Of a DNA stretch of 32,503 bases, positions 16,302 through 22,738 are shown in pieces. The stretch's first letter is position 1; each line of letters opens with the position of its first letter. The stretch lies in NCBI GenBank assembly GCA_946186945.1, contig CAMHPC010000016.1, positions 1-32,503 on the forward strand, read 5' to 3'. The notes beneath the pieces were generated by a model that was not told where the DNA came from, did not search any database, and saw only the letters and a program-made list of their open reading frames with translations. The position numbers were made by a program, and so were the translations under genes. Source of the stretch: an uncultured Prevotella sp. (GTDB lineage: Bacteria > Bacteroidota > Bacteroidia > Bacteroidales > Bacteroidaceae).

Positions 16302-17506
16302 AGTATCTGCTAAGGCTGACACTCGCCCTTTCCATCGTCATGATGACAGCCTGTCATCATGACGATGATGAAGAAGAGGCACGCTACGTGGAGCGTACCA
16401 TATTGTTGTATTTCCCTTGGTCTACCAACTTGTACAATCATATACAGGAAAACATCAGGGATATAGAACAGGCAATATGCCATGTCAAGGGGCTGAATGG
16501 CAGCAGGGTGATGGTGTGGGTATCAGACAACAAGCGTCCCACCGATGCTGTGTTGTATGAGATTAACTATTCGGAACGTGAGAACCGGTGTAAGCACGAC
16601 ACCGTGCAACACTATACCAATACCCCACTGACCACAGCAGAGCACATAAGTAATGTATGGAATGATGTGAAGAGGTATGCCCGCCCCGACGGTGGACATT
16701 ATGGCATGATAATAGGTTGCCACGGCATGGGATGGATAAGTAGGGCTGACTGGAACAAGTACTCGTCGAAGAAAAACATGCTGAAGAGCATGGACGATTC
16801 GCAGGCGATATTGACACGCTGGTTTGGCGGCAGTGGTGAAGCATACCAGACCGACATAGAGACTCTGGCAGAGGGTATGCGTGCAGCCGGCATACATACC
16901 GACTACATACAGTTTGATGACTGCTACATGGCTAATATAGAGACAGCATACACTCTATCACAAGTGACAGACTACCTCATTGCTTCCCCGGTAGAGATGA
17001 TGGCATACGGCATGCCATATCAACAGTTGTGGAATGTCATCAACGACAGCCAGCCCTCTTTTCAGCGCTATGTAGATACATTCAAATCATTCTACAGCAC
17101 TTATTCCATACCCTGCGGAGCACTCTCCGTGACCGACTGCCGAGAGACAGAGGCATTAGCCATACTAATGCGTGAAGCCCATGCATCCCACACGCTCTCA
17201 CCAGAGCAGAGGTCTGAGTTGCAGGTGATGGACGGAATGACCCATACCCTTTTCTACGACTTTGGCAACTATGCCCGTCTGCTTTGTGGTGATAACACTG
17301 GTCTGTGGCAGCGCATCAAGAGCCAATTGGACAAGACTGTGGTAGCCAAGGGTTGTACCCACACTTTCTATTCTGCCTACAACGAACGTCAGACAGAGAT
17401 AAGTGAATACAGCGGACTGACCACTTCAGAGCCCTCATCGTCAGAGATGGTGATATATGCCCTGCCCCACACTGCATGGTGGCAGTATGTGCATGGCACA
17501 AAGTAA
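16298..17506 (+). CDS. Clostripain-family (C11) cysteine peptidase lipoprotein
   Basis: The 402-residue protein begins with a lipoprotein signal peptide ending in MTAC (Cys19), followed by an acidic DDDEEE linker, so it should be anchored in the envelope and face outside the cytoplasm. The clostripain core is visible: a catalytic histidine at H142 in [11 protein letters not shown] and a catalytic cysteine at C209 in [16 protein letters not shown]11 peptidases usually cleave after arginine or lysine. The gene overlaps valS by 4 nt (ATGA) and is followed 12 nt later by an alpha/beta hydrolase gene, so all three are probably co-transcribed. Its target is unknown. The pairing with valS may only reflect operon packing. 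Confidence 0.88.
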   Translation: MKYLLRLTLALSIVMMTACHHDDDEEEARYVERTILLYFPWSTNLYNHIQENIRDIEQAICHVKGLNGSRVMVWVSDNKRPTDAVLYEINYSERENRCKHDTVQHYTNTPLTTAEHISNVWNDVKRYARPDGGHYGMIIGCHGMGWISRADWNKYSSKKNMLKSMDDSQAILTRWFGGSGEAYQTDIETLAEGMRAAGIHTDYIQFDDCYMANIETAYTLSQVTDYLIASPVEMMAYGMPYQQLWNVINDSQPSFQRYVDTFKSFYSTYSIPCGALSVTDCRETEALAILMREAHASHTLSPEQRSELQVMDGMTHTLFYDFGNYARLLCGDNTGLWQRIKSQLDKTVVAKGCTHTFYSAYNERQTEISEYSGLTTSEPSSSEMVIYALPHTAWWQYVHGTK

Positions 17507-17518
17507 CGAAACGTACAC

Positions 17519-18478
17519 ATGCAACGTAAGACGCGCAGACTCATCAAGATTACGGCAATCATTATCGCTGTACTTGCCATAGCCTATACCGTGGGCGGTG
17601 CCTTCTACATGTACCATTTCGCATTGGAAGACATGAGCGGCAAGGACATGAAACAGTCATGGCAGCGTCTGGCGGATGACTATCCTCGCGTCAAGTCGTG
17701 GGCGGACAGTCTGAAGCAGACAGGGCAGTTGTGCGATACCACCATCACCACCAACGATGGCCGGCACCTGCATGCCATTTATGCTCCAGCCAAAGAGAAG
17801 ACACTCAACACAGCACTGATAGTACACGGTTACACCTGCAATTCCGTGGTCTATCTGTATATGGGATACCTGTTTAACGAAACTTTGGGCTATAACATTT
17901 TCCTGCCCGACCTGCACGCCCACGGACTGAGCGACGGCGATGCCATACAGATGGGATGGAAGGATGCCGACGATGTAATGACGTGGATACCAGTGTGCAA
18001 CAGCATATTCCGCGACAGCACCGACACAAAGATGGTGTTACACGGCACCTCCATGGGTGGCGCCACAGTGATGAACGTGTCGGGCATGAAGACGCCTGAC
18101 TATGTGCACGGGTTCATAGAAGACAGCGGCTATACCAGTGTTTGGGATGAGTTTGAGTACGAACTGAAAGAGCAGTTTGGACTGCCCACATTCCCTCTGT
18201 TGCACGCATCCAGCCTTCTCACACAGATACGTGACGGTTGGAGTTTTGGCGAGGCGGCACCTATAGAAAGGCTGAAGCACAGCGAGAAGCCGATGTTCTT
18301 CATACATAGCGACAACGACACATTCGTGCCCTCGTGGATGGCTTCTCCATTATTTGAGGCCAAAAAAAACAATAAAGAACGGTGGACGGTGCCAGGCAGT
18401 GCCCATGCCGAGGCATACAAAGACTATCCCGAAGAATATGCAGCCCGGGTGAAGAGTTTTCTGGAAAAAATAATGTAA
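17519..18478 (+). CDS. Membrane-anchored alpha/beta hydrolase
   Basis: The 319-residue protein has one N-terminal membrane segment (about residues 10-30), which anchors a catalytic domain probably outside the cytoplasm. The alpha/beta-hydrolase signatures are the nucleophile elbow GTSMGG (Ser178), an acid in HSDNDTFVP (probably Asp267) and the histidine in GSAHAEAY (His296). The oxyanion-region motif LIVHGYTCNS is also present. Substrates could be esters, thioesters or peptides; the sequence does not decide. It lies 12 nt behind the clostripain gene and is the last member of the valS operon before the convergent dapA. Confidence 0.88.
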   Translation: MQRKTRRLIKITAIIIAVLAIAYTVGGAFYMYHFALEDMSGKDMKQSWQRLADDYPRVKSWADSLKQTGQLCDTTITTNDGRHLHAIYAPAKEKTLNTALIVHGYTCNSVVYLYMGYLFNETLGYNIFLPDLHAHGLSDGDAIQMGWKDADDVMTWIPVCNSIFRDSTDTKMVLHGTSMGGATVMNVSGMKTPDYVHGFIEDSGYTSVWDEFEYELKEQFGLPTFPLLHASSLLTQIRDGWSFGEAAPIERLKHSEKPMFFIHSDNDTFVPSWMASPLFEAKKNNKERWTVPGSAHAEAYKDYPEEYAARVKSFLEKIM

Positions 18479-18514
18479 ACGTAAAAACCGCCTTTTTAGA
18501 CGTCGGCCGACCTG

Positions 18515-19402
18515 TTATAACTTCAGTTCCTTGAGTATCTCACTAATCTTACGCAATGTAGTGACCCTGGTAGGTACAAGTGGCAGGCGCAGCACATTGT
18601 CGATAAATCCCATCTCGTGGAGCAGAGCCTTCACACCGGCAGGGTTTCCGTCTACAAAAAGCAGGCTATAGAGTTCTATGAACTTATAATGTATCTTACG
18701 AGCCGCTGCATACTCATTGTTGAATTCCAGTCTGATCATTCGTGAAAACTCCTTGGGCAGTGCATTGCCTATCACGGAGATAACACCCACAGCACCACAA
18801 GCCACCATCTGATAAGTCAGAGCATCATCGCCACTGATGACGCCGAAATCCTCTGGTTTGTTTTTTATAATCTCGTCCACCTGCTCCAGGTTTCCACTCG
18901 CCTCTTTGATAGCCACAATGTTTTTGCAGTCGCGTGCCAACCTGACAGTAGTCTCCGCCTTCATGTTTATGCCAGTGCGCCCTGGCACATTGTAGAGCAC
19001 CACAGGCAGGTTTGTGGCATTGGCAATAGTCTTGAAGTGCTGGTATATGCCTTCCTGAGAGGGCTTGTTGTAATATGGGCAGACAGAAAGGATACCGTCA
19101 ATGCCCGAGAAGTCACCATTCTGCAGTTCCTCAACTACAGCAGCAGTATTGTTTCCACCGCAACCCATGAGGATGGGCACCCTTCCTGCCACTCGTGTCA
19201 CAATGTTTTGCTTGATATTGGCTTTTTCCTCAACAGTGAGACATGGGGTTTCACCCGTAGTGGCAAGGATGCAGAGGAAGTCGGCACCATTGTCCAACTG
19301 GTAGTCGACAAGTCGATTTAGAGCATCATAGTCAACTGCCCCATCCTGAGTAAATGGTGTAATAAGCGCAATACCTAAACCTTTGAAAATATTTTGTGCC
19401 AT
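18515..19402 (-). CDS. dapA: 4-hydroxy-tetrahydrodipicolinate synthase
   Basis: The 295-residue TIM-barrel enzyme condenses pyruvate with aspartate semialdehyde in lysine and diaminopimelate synthesis. The key residues are visible: Schiff-base lysine K166 (VAIKEASG), Y137 and R142 in YNVPGRTGI, and the threonine pair T48-T49 in ATTGE (usually GTTGE). The CPYYNKP segment at 108-114 supplies the partner-subunit tyrosine. Length is normal. It is transcribed alone from a promoter at 19454-19484 and converges with the hydrolase gene 36 nt away. In Bacteroidota it feeds peptidoglycan diaminopimelate as well as lysine. Confidence 0.96.
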   Translation of the reverse strand: MAQNIFKGLGIALITPFTQDGAVDYDALNRLVDYQLDNGADFLCILATTGETPCLTVEEKANIKQNIVTRVAGRVPILMGCGGNNTAAVVEELQNGDFSGIDGILSVCPYYNKPSQEGIYQHFKTIANATNLPVVLYNVPGRTGINMKAETTVRLARDCKNIVAIKEASGNLEQVDEIIKNKPEDFGVISGDDALTYQMVACGAVGVISVIGNALPKEFSRMIRLEFNNEYAAARKIHYKFIELYSLLFVDGNPAGVKALLHEMGFIDNVLRLPLVPTRVTTLRKISEILKELKL

Positions 19403-19453
19403 CGTGCAACAGAGGTGTTATTATCTAAAAAGAACAAATCTTTATACCGGCTG

Positions 19454-19484
19454 CAAAGTTACTATATTTTTTTTAATATGCGAA
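19454..19484 (-). promoter_or_regulatory. Promoter of dapA
   Basis: On the minus strand the -7 box TAACTTTG (19461-19454) is perfect and is followed by CAG. A TTCG at 19484-19481, 19 nt away, is a one-base departure from TTTG. The predicted start near 19448 leaves a leader of about 46 nt. Confidence 0.6.
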
Positions 19485-19639
19485 AAATTGTGAGATATAT
19501 TAGGGAAAAGTACTGTTTTTTTGACAAATAATAGGTCCATAAAAAAAACAACAGAGTGATTTCTAGAACCAAAATATAAAAACCAACGCTTCCTTATGTC
19601 GTTTCTATGTTATGTCCTATCCACTCATTTACTGCTTCG

Positions 19640-19804
19640 TCATAGTTTCTTTTTGCCAAACAGGTAGGAGTGTGTGCCCGTACCAGTGAAAAGTAGTGTC
19701 AGTTCCGTATCATTCTGCTCCCATATCATCAGCCAGTCGGGCTTCAGGTGGCACTCCCAGCAGCCGGCATAATCACCCGTCAGTTTGTGGGGCAGATATT
19801 CTGC
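19640..19804 (-). pseudogene. 5'-truncated remnant of a YafQ/RelE-superfamily toxin gene
   Basis: Fifty-four residues are readable from just after an in-frame stop (19805-19807) to a TGA at 19640. They match the C-terminal half of YafQ-type mRNA interferases: LPHKLTGDYAGCWECHL, then KPDWLMIWEQND, then GTGTHSYLFG. The residues expected to be catalytic in this family are kept: the histidine in PHKL, H19 and D22 in ECHLKPDW, and H45 with F49 in THSYLF. The N-terminal half and a start codon are missing. Upstream lies the 3' end of the Sel1 gene rather than an antitoxin gene. It is most likely the relic of a toxin-antitoxin module that lost its antitoxin and toxin 5' end. The only in-frame methionine (residue 26) could not give an active fold. 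Confidence 0.75.
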
Positions 19805-19843
19805 TTACTTCGCTGTAAGAGTGAAGTTGTGGCTGATTGTGAC

Positions 19844-20488
19844 TCAGCACCATCTGTATCCGTGCTCTTTGCAATAGTCGATAGCGGGTTGGTAGCCCTG
19901 GAAAGTAGCCTTGCGTATCCATCTCAACCCATTACGCTTATCTTTGGAAATTCCTGTGCCGGTCATCAAGAACCAGCCTGTAGCAAACTGTGCCTGTGCA
20001 TCACCACCATTGGCAGCCAGTTCATACCAGAACACGCACTCTTCCAGGTTCCTATCCACACCATCGCCATTCCAATAAGCAGCACCTACATTCTTCTGAC
20101 TGAGGATATGCCCTTGGAAAGCAGCCTCACGGTACCAGAGGAACGCCTTGTGGTGATCTTGTTCCACGCCGTTACCGAGATAGTAGGCATTTGCTACGTT
20201 AACCTGCGACTGCATGTCACCCTTGTCTGCGGCTTTCATATACCACTCGAATGCTATCTTTGTATCCTGCTCCACGCCCTTGCCGTAATAGTAGCATTCG
20301 CCAACATTGAAGCAGCCGTACACATCACCCAGCATAGCAGCTCGCATGTACCATTCGAAGGCCAACTCCAAGTTGACCTTCACTCCAGTGCCACGCTCAT
20401 AGCAGACACCGAGGTTGTTCATCGCCTTAGTGTCGCCAGCATACGCTTTCTCGCGATAAGCATCGGCCTTATTTCTTTCCTTGGGCAT
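19844..20488 (-). CDS. Sel1-like repeat (SLR) protein
   Basis: The 214-residue protein is built almost wholly of about five Sel1-like repeats of around 36 residues. Each has the pattern A..G...A...VG..Y..G.GV..D...AF.WY..AA, for example GDVYGCFNVGECYYYGKGV followed by DTKIAFEWYMKAA. SLRs are TPR-related helical scaffolds used for protein-protein contacts. There is no signal peptide or membrane segment, so it should be cytoplasmic. No catalytic domain is fused. Its 3' end abuts the truncated toxin remnant, which hints at a rearrangement in this spot. No clear promoter was seen in the 102 nt between it and the preceding DUF4332 gene, and a hairpin terminator lies there. The partner is unknown. 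Confidence 0.85.
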   Translation of the reverse strand: MPKERNKADAYREKAYAGDTKAMNNLGVCYERGTGVKVNLELAFEWYMRAAMLGDVYGCFNVGECYYYGKGVEQDTKIAFEWYMKAADKGDMQSQVNVANAYYLGNGVEQDHHKAFLWYREAAFQGHILSQKNVGAAYWNGDGVDRNLEECVFWYELAANGGDAQAQFATGWFLMTGTGISKDKRNGLRWIRKATFQGYQPAIDYCKEHGYRWC

Positions 20489-20530
20489 AGGTGGTTACTC
20501 TTCATTCATCCTAACACGTGCAAAGCACGC

Positions 20531-20574
20531 AAATCGTCCGACAAGGAAGGGTATTCCGTCGGACGATTTTTGTG
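20531..20574. terminator. Hairpin terminator downstream of the DUF4332 gene
   Basis: AAATCGTCCGAC (20531-20542) and GTCGGACGATTT (20558-20569) form a perfect 12-bp stem with a 15-nt loop. The hairpin is flanked by A/T on both sides. It lies 17 nt beyond the stop of the minus-strand DUF4332 gene and should end that transcript; it also ends in five T residues on the plus strand. Confidence 0.8.
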
Positions 20575-20590
20575 ATAGTTTTCGAAAAGG

Positions 20591-20998
20591 TCAATACTCC
20601 ATCGTGGCAGGGAGTTCCTTGGCTTGTGCAATCATGCGTTCCACCTCCGACACGGCAGGTACACGTCCCACAAGTTTTTTCTGTTCGTTAATCTCAGCGA
20701 GTTTGGGTTGCAGATTGGCAGCCACCCTGTGTTTAAATTCCTTCACGGTATCTACTCCTGCAGCTTCGAGCAGTTCGGCAAACTGTGGACCGACACCATC
20801 TATGCGCATGAGGTCGCAGTGGTTAGTCCATGTGAGAATCAGTTTTGCAGAGATGCCTGTCTCTTCAGCCAGTTGTTTTCTTCCTGCGGGTTTTGCACAT
20901 TTCTCCAGCAGTTCAGCGTCGGTATTTATGCCTGCAGCCACGAGTTTTTCTCCATAAACAGGTCCTATGCCTTCGATGTCGATAATCTTGTAAGTCAT
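20591..20998 (-). CDS. DUF4332-type helix-hairpin-helix protein
   Basis: The 135-residue protein carries two helix-hairpin-helix-like motifs: IDIEGIGPVYGEKLVAAGI near the N-terminus and MRIDGVGPQFAELLEAAGV in the middle. The spacing and the 'TWTNHCDLMRI' connection match DUF4332 proteins. HhH pairs usually bind nucleic acid backbones without sequence preference, so a DNA- or RNA-binding role is plausible but not shown. There is no signal peptide. The gene is transcribed alone from a -7 box at 21040-21047 and ends at a strong hairpin. Confidence 0.8.
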   Translation of the reverse strand: MTYKIIDIEGIGPVYGEKLVAAGINTDAELLEKCAKPAGRKQLAEETGISAKLILTWTNHCDLMRIDGVGPQFAELLEAAGVDTVKEFKHRVAANLQPKLAEINEQKKLVGRVPAVSEVERMIAQAKELPATMEY

Positions 20999-21039
20999 GA
21001 TAAAACAATTTTAAAGGTTAAAGATTGGTGTATTTTTAG

Positions 21040-21047
21040 CAAATTTA
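21040..21047 (-). promoter_or_regulatory. -7 box of the DUF4332 gene
   Basis: The minus strand reads TAAATTTG, matching TAnnTTTG. The predicted start near 21034 gives a leader of about 36 nt. A -33 TTTG is not seen. Confidence 0.5.
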
Positions 21048-21157
21048 CAATAAATAAGTCGAATATAAGAAAAAATGACAAAAAAATAAATAAAAATTAA
21101 CACGGACAGATGTATGACAAATCAATGTTCTACTAAAACATCATATACTTCTTTAAC

Positions 21158-21180
21158 AATGAAAAACTCGGTTTTTCATT
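21158..21180. promoter_or_regulatory. Inverted repeat adjoining the coaW -33 box
   Basis: AATGAAAAAC (21158-21167) and GTTTTTCATT (21171-21180) are perfect inverted copies separated by TCG. The right arm ends on the first base of the coaW -33 TTTG (21180-21183). Its position suits an operator for a dimeric regulator. It is too far from an upstream plus-strand gene to be that gene's terminator. Confidence 0.5.
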
Positions 21181-21210
21181 TTGTAATCCGCCCACATCCT
21201 TGTACCTTTG
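21180..21210 (+). promoter_or_regulatory. Promoter of coaW
   Basis: TTTG (21180-21183), a 19-nt spacer and TACCTTTG (21203-21210) fit the phylum consensus. Transcription would start near 21216, leaving a leader of about 12 nt to the ATG at 21228. Confidence 0.75.
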
Positions 21211-21227
21211 CATGCGGAAAGTAACTA

Positions 21228-22067
21228 ATGGACATGGATAAAATAGTAATAGGTATAGACGTAGGAATAAGCACTACCAAGATAGTGGGTTTGCAGCATG
21301 GAAAAGTGATATCCCCAACACGTATCACCGCCACCGACCCTGTGACCTCCCTCTATGGAGCCTTTGGCAAATATCTGCACGATAATAAGATACAGCTTGA
21401 GAATGTGAAGCATGTGATGCTTACGGGTGTGGGATGCGCATATATCGACAGTTCCATTTACGGACTGCCCACCGACAAGAGTGATGAATTCCTGTGCGAC
21501 GGTCTCGGTGCGCGTTACGAATCAGGACTTAATAGGTTTATCGCCGTGAGTATGGGCACAGGCACATCATTGGTATTGTGCGATGACAACGAGATACGCC
21601 ACATAGGTGGCATAGGCATAGGTGGTGGCACCCTGTCCGGACTCTCACGCATACTGCTGAAGACCAGCGACATCAAGACAGTGGCAGCACTGGCTATGCA
21701 TGGTGATGTGAGCAACATCAATCTGCAGATAGGCGACATAAGTGCCAAGCCACTCCCTGGTCTGCCTATGGATGCCACGGCCTCACTTTTTGGAAATGCC
21801 CATACCGATGCCACCAAGGAAGACATAGCCTTAGGACTGATACACATGGTGCTGCAGAGCGTAGGCAGTGCATCCGTCCTCTCATCGCTGCACAGCCATA
21901 TACGTGATTTCGTGCTGATAGGAAATCTGACACTATTGCCACAATGCCGCGATGTATTCCCTCATCTGGAGCGTCTCTACGGAGTGCATTTCCGTATCCC
22001 CAAGTACTCGGAATTTTGCACTGCCATAGGTGCAGCACTTAGTTATAGGGATGGTGCAGACGTATAA
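21228..22067 (+). CDS. coaW: Type II pantothenate kinase
   Basis: The 279-residue protein is an ASKHA-fold kinase with IGIDVGISTTK near the N-terminus (phosphate-1 loop), MGTGTSLVL in the middle, and GGIGIGGGTLSGLSRILL, the glycine-rich signature of type II (CoaW/eukaryotic-like) pantothenate kinases. It phosphorylates pantothenate with ATP, the first step to coenzyme A, in the cytoplasm. Length fits bacterial type II enzymes. The ATG at 21228 is used; an in-frame ATG at 21234 is equally possible. It is transcribed from a perfect -33/-7 promoter with an inverted repeat just upstream. The HU gene 125 nt downstream has its own promoter. Confidence 0.85.
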   Translation: MDMDKIVIGIDVGISTTKIVGLQHGKVISPTRITATDPVTSLYGAFGKYLHDNKIQLENVKHVMLTGVGCAYIDSSIYGLPTDKSDEFLCDGLGARYESGLNRFIAVSMGTGTSLVLCDDNEIRHIGGIGIGGGTLSGLSRILLKTSDIKTVAALAMHGDVSNINLQIGDISAKPLPGLPMDATASLFGNAHTDATKEDIALGLIHMVLQSVGSASVLSSLHSHIRDFVLIGNLTLLPQCRDVFPHLERLYGVHFRIPKYSEFCTAIGAALSYRDGADV

Positions 22068-22110
22068 TAGCCCCAAAATCAGAAATTTAAGAAAAAAAAC
22101 GAGAAAGTAT

Positions 22111-22141
22111 TTTCTTATCCCGTTAAAAACTATTATCTTTG
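22111..22141 (+). promoter_or_regulatory. Promoter of the HU gene
   Basis: TATCTTTG (22134-22141) is a perfect -7 box followed by CA. A TTTC at 22111-22114, 19 nt upstream, is a near match to the -33 TTTG. The start would be near 22147, giving a leader of about 46 nt. Confidence 0.6.
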
Positions 22142-22192
22142 CACTCCAAAATTGAAACATTCTAATCAATCAAAAAAAATAGTTGTATAAAA

Positions 22193-22492
22193 ATGACTAA
22201 AGCAGATATCGTAAATCAGATTTCAGCCGAGACCGGTCTTCAAAAGAGAGATGTGACAGTGGCTGTTGAAGCCTTCATGGATGTGATAAAGAACAGCCTT
22301 CTTGAAAAGAAGGAGAATGTTTATCTCCGCGGTTTTGGCAGTTTCATAGTCAAGCACCGTGCAGAGAAGACTGCTCGCAATATATCTCGCAACACTACTA
22401 TAGTCATACCTTCTCACGATTTCCCTGCATTCAAGCCCGCCAAGAGTTTCGTGGCAAAAATGAAGGGTGAGAGTGTGGACGAAGAAGATTAA
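22193..22492 (+). CDS. HU/IHF-family DNA-binding protein
   Basis: The 99-residue protein has the HU/IHF fold. MTKADIVNQISAETGL forms helix 1, and ENVYLRGFGSFIVKHR leads into the beta arm with the RNISRNTTIVIPSHDFPAFKPAKSF signature in two parts. It bends DNA as a dimer and organises the nucleoid. A short acidic tail (SVDEED) follows the usual end. The gene heads a likely operon with the 29-residue basic protein 21 nt downstream and RNase G further on. It cannot be told whether it acts as a homodimer or pairs with another HU subunit. Confidence 0.92.
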   Translation: MTKADIVNQISAETGLQKRDVTVAVEAFMDVIKNSLLEKKENVYLRGFGSFIVKHRAEKTARNISRNTTIVIPSHDFPAFKPAKSFVAKMKGESVDEED

Positions 22493-22513
22493 ATCATTTA
22501 AATAATCAATATT

Positions 22514-22603
22514 ATGCCAAACGGAAAAAAGAAAAAGGGCCACAAGATGGCTACCCACAAGCGCAAGAAGAGACTGCGCAAGAACAGACATAAGAGCAAG
22601 TAA
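22514..22603 (+). CDS. 29-residue AURKAIP1/COX24-domain (mS38/bS22-like) ribosome-associated protein
   Basis: The reading frame MPNGKKKKGHKMATHKR then KKRLRKNRHKSK has 29 residues, about half of them lysine, arginine or histidine. It matches the short COX24/AURKAIP1-type proteins conserved in Bacteroidota, whose mitochondrial relative mS38 and actinobacterial relative bS22 are small-subunit ribosomal proteins (recalled, not searched). A ribosomal role here is an inference from that family. It lies 21 nt after the HU stop and is followed by hairpins and RNase G. It is short enough to be missed by standard gene calls. The size and composition fit an extended peptide threaded into rRNA. Confidence 0.8.
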   Translation: MPNGKKKKGHKMATHKRKKRLRKNRHKSK

Positions 22604-22631
22604 CCACAATTCCCTTATCCAAGGGGTTGTG
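22604..22631 (+). other. Hairpin directly after the 29-residue gene
   Basis: CCACAA (22604-22609) pairs with TTGTGG (22626-22631), and CC/GG pairs extend the stem inward. It begins on the base after the stop codon. No T tract follows, so it may protect the 3' end of a processed mRNA rather than terminate transcription. Confidence 0.4.
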
Positions 22632-22656
22632 GTGTGCATCAGTCTGTCAGGGCTGT

Positions 22657-22708
22657 GAGGCATGTCTGAGATGGATCCAAGCGAGGAGCGTGTCGGACAT
22701 GCCTTTTA
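22657..22708 (+). terminator. Possible terminator or attenuator upstream of rng
   Basis: AGGCATGTC (22657-22665) pairs perfectly with GACATGCCT (22696-22704), followed by TTT. The loop is 30 nt, which is long for an intrinsic terminator. It lies just before the rng start at 22739, and no -7 box is seen between them, so some readthrough into rng is likely. Confidence 0.5.
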
Positions 22709-22738
22709 AAATACAAAAAAGTTTAAGTAATTAGAGAA

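Larger units (their letters stand above)
19403..19843. other. Gene-poor interval between dapA and the Sel1-repeat gene
   Basis: This 441-nt stretch holds the dapA promoter at its left side and the YafQ-type toxin remnant at 19640-19804. Between them (about 19490-19639) it is A/T-rich. One short minus-strand frame ending at 19594, overlapping the remnant's 3' end in another frame, encodes about 20 residues (NYDEAVNEWIGHNIETT at its end) that I cannot assign. Nothing else is recognised. Confidence 0.7.

Noticed and set aside
18502..18511. GTCGGCCGAC palindrome between the hydrolase and dapA genes
   Set aside because: It has no loop and no T run, so it is not a convincing terminator; a 10-bp palindrome can occur by chance.
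19748..20575. Open frame (275 codons) antisense to the Sel1-repeat gene
   Set aside because: The minus strand encodes clear Sel1 repeats; the plus frame is a shadow crossing the gene end and the terminator.
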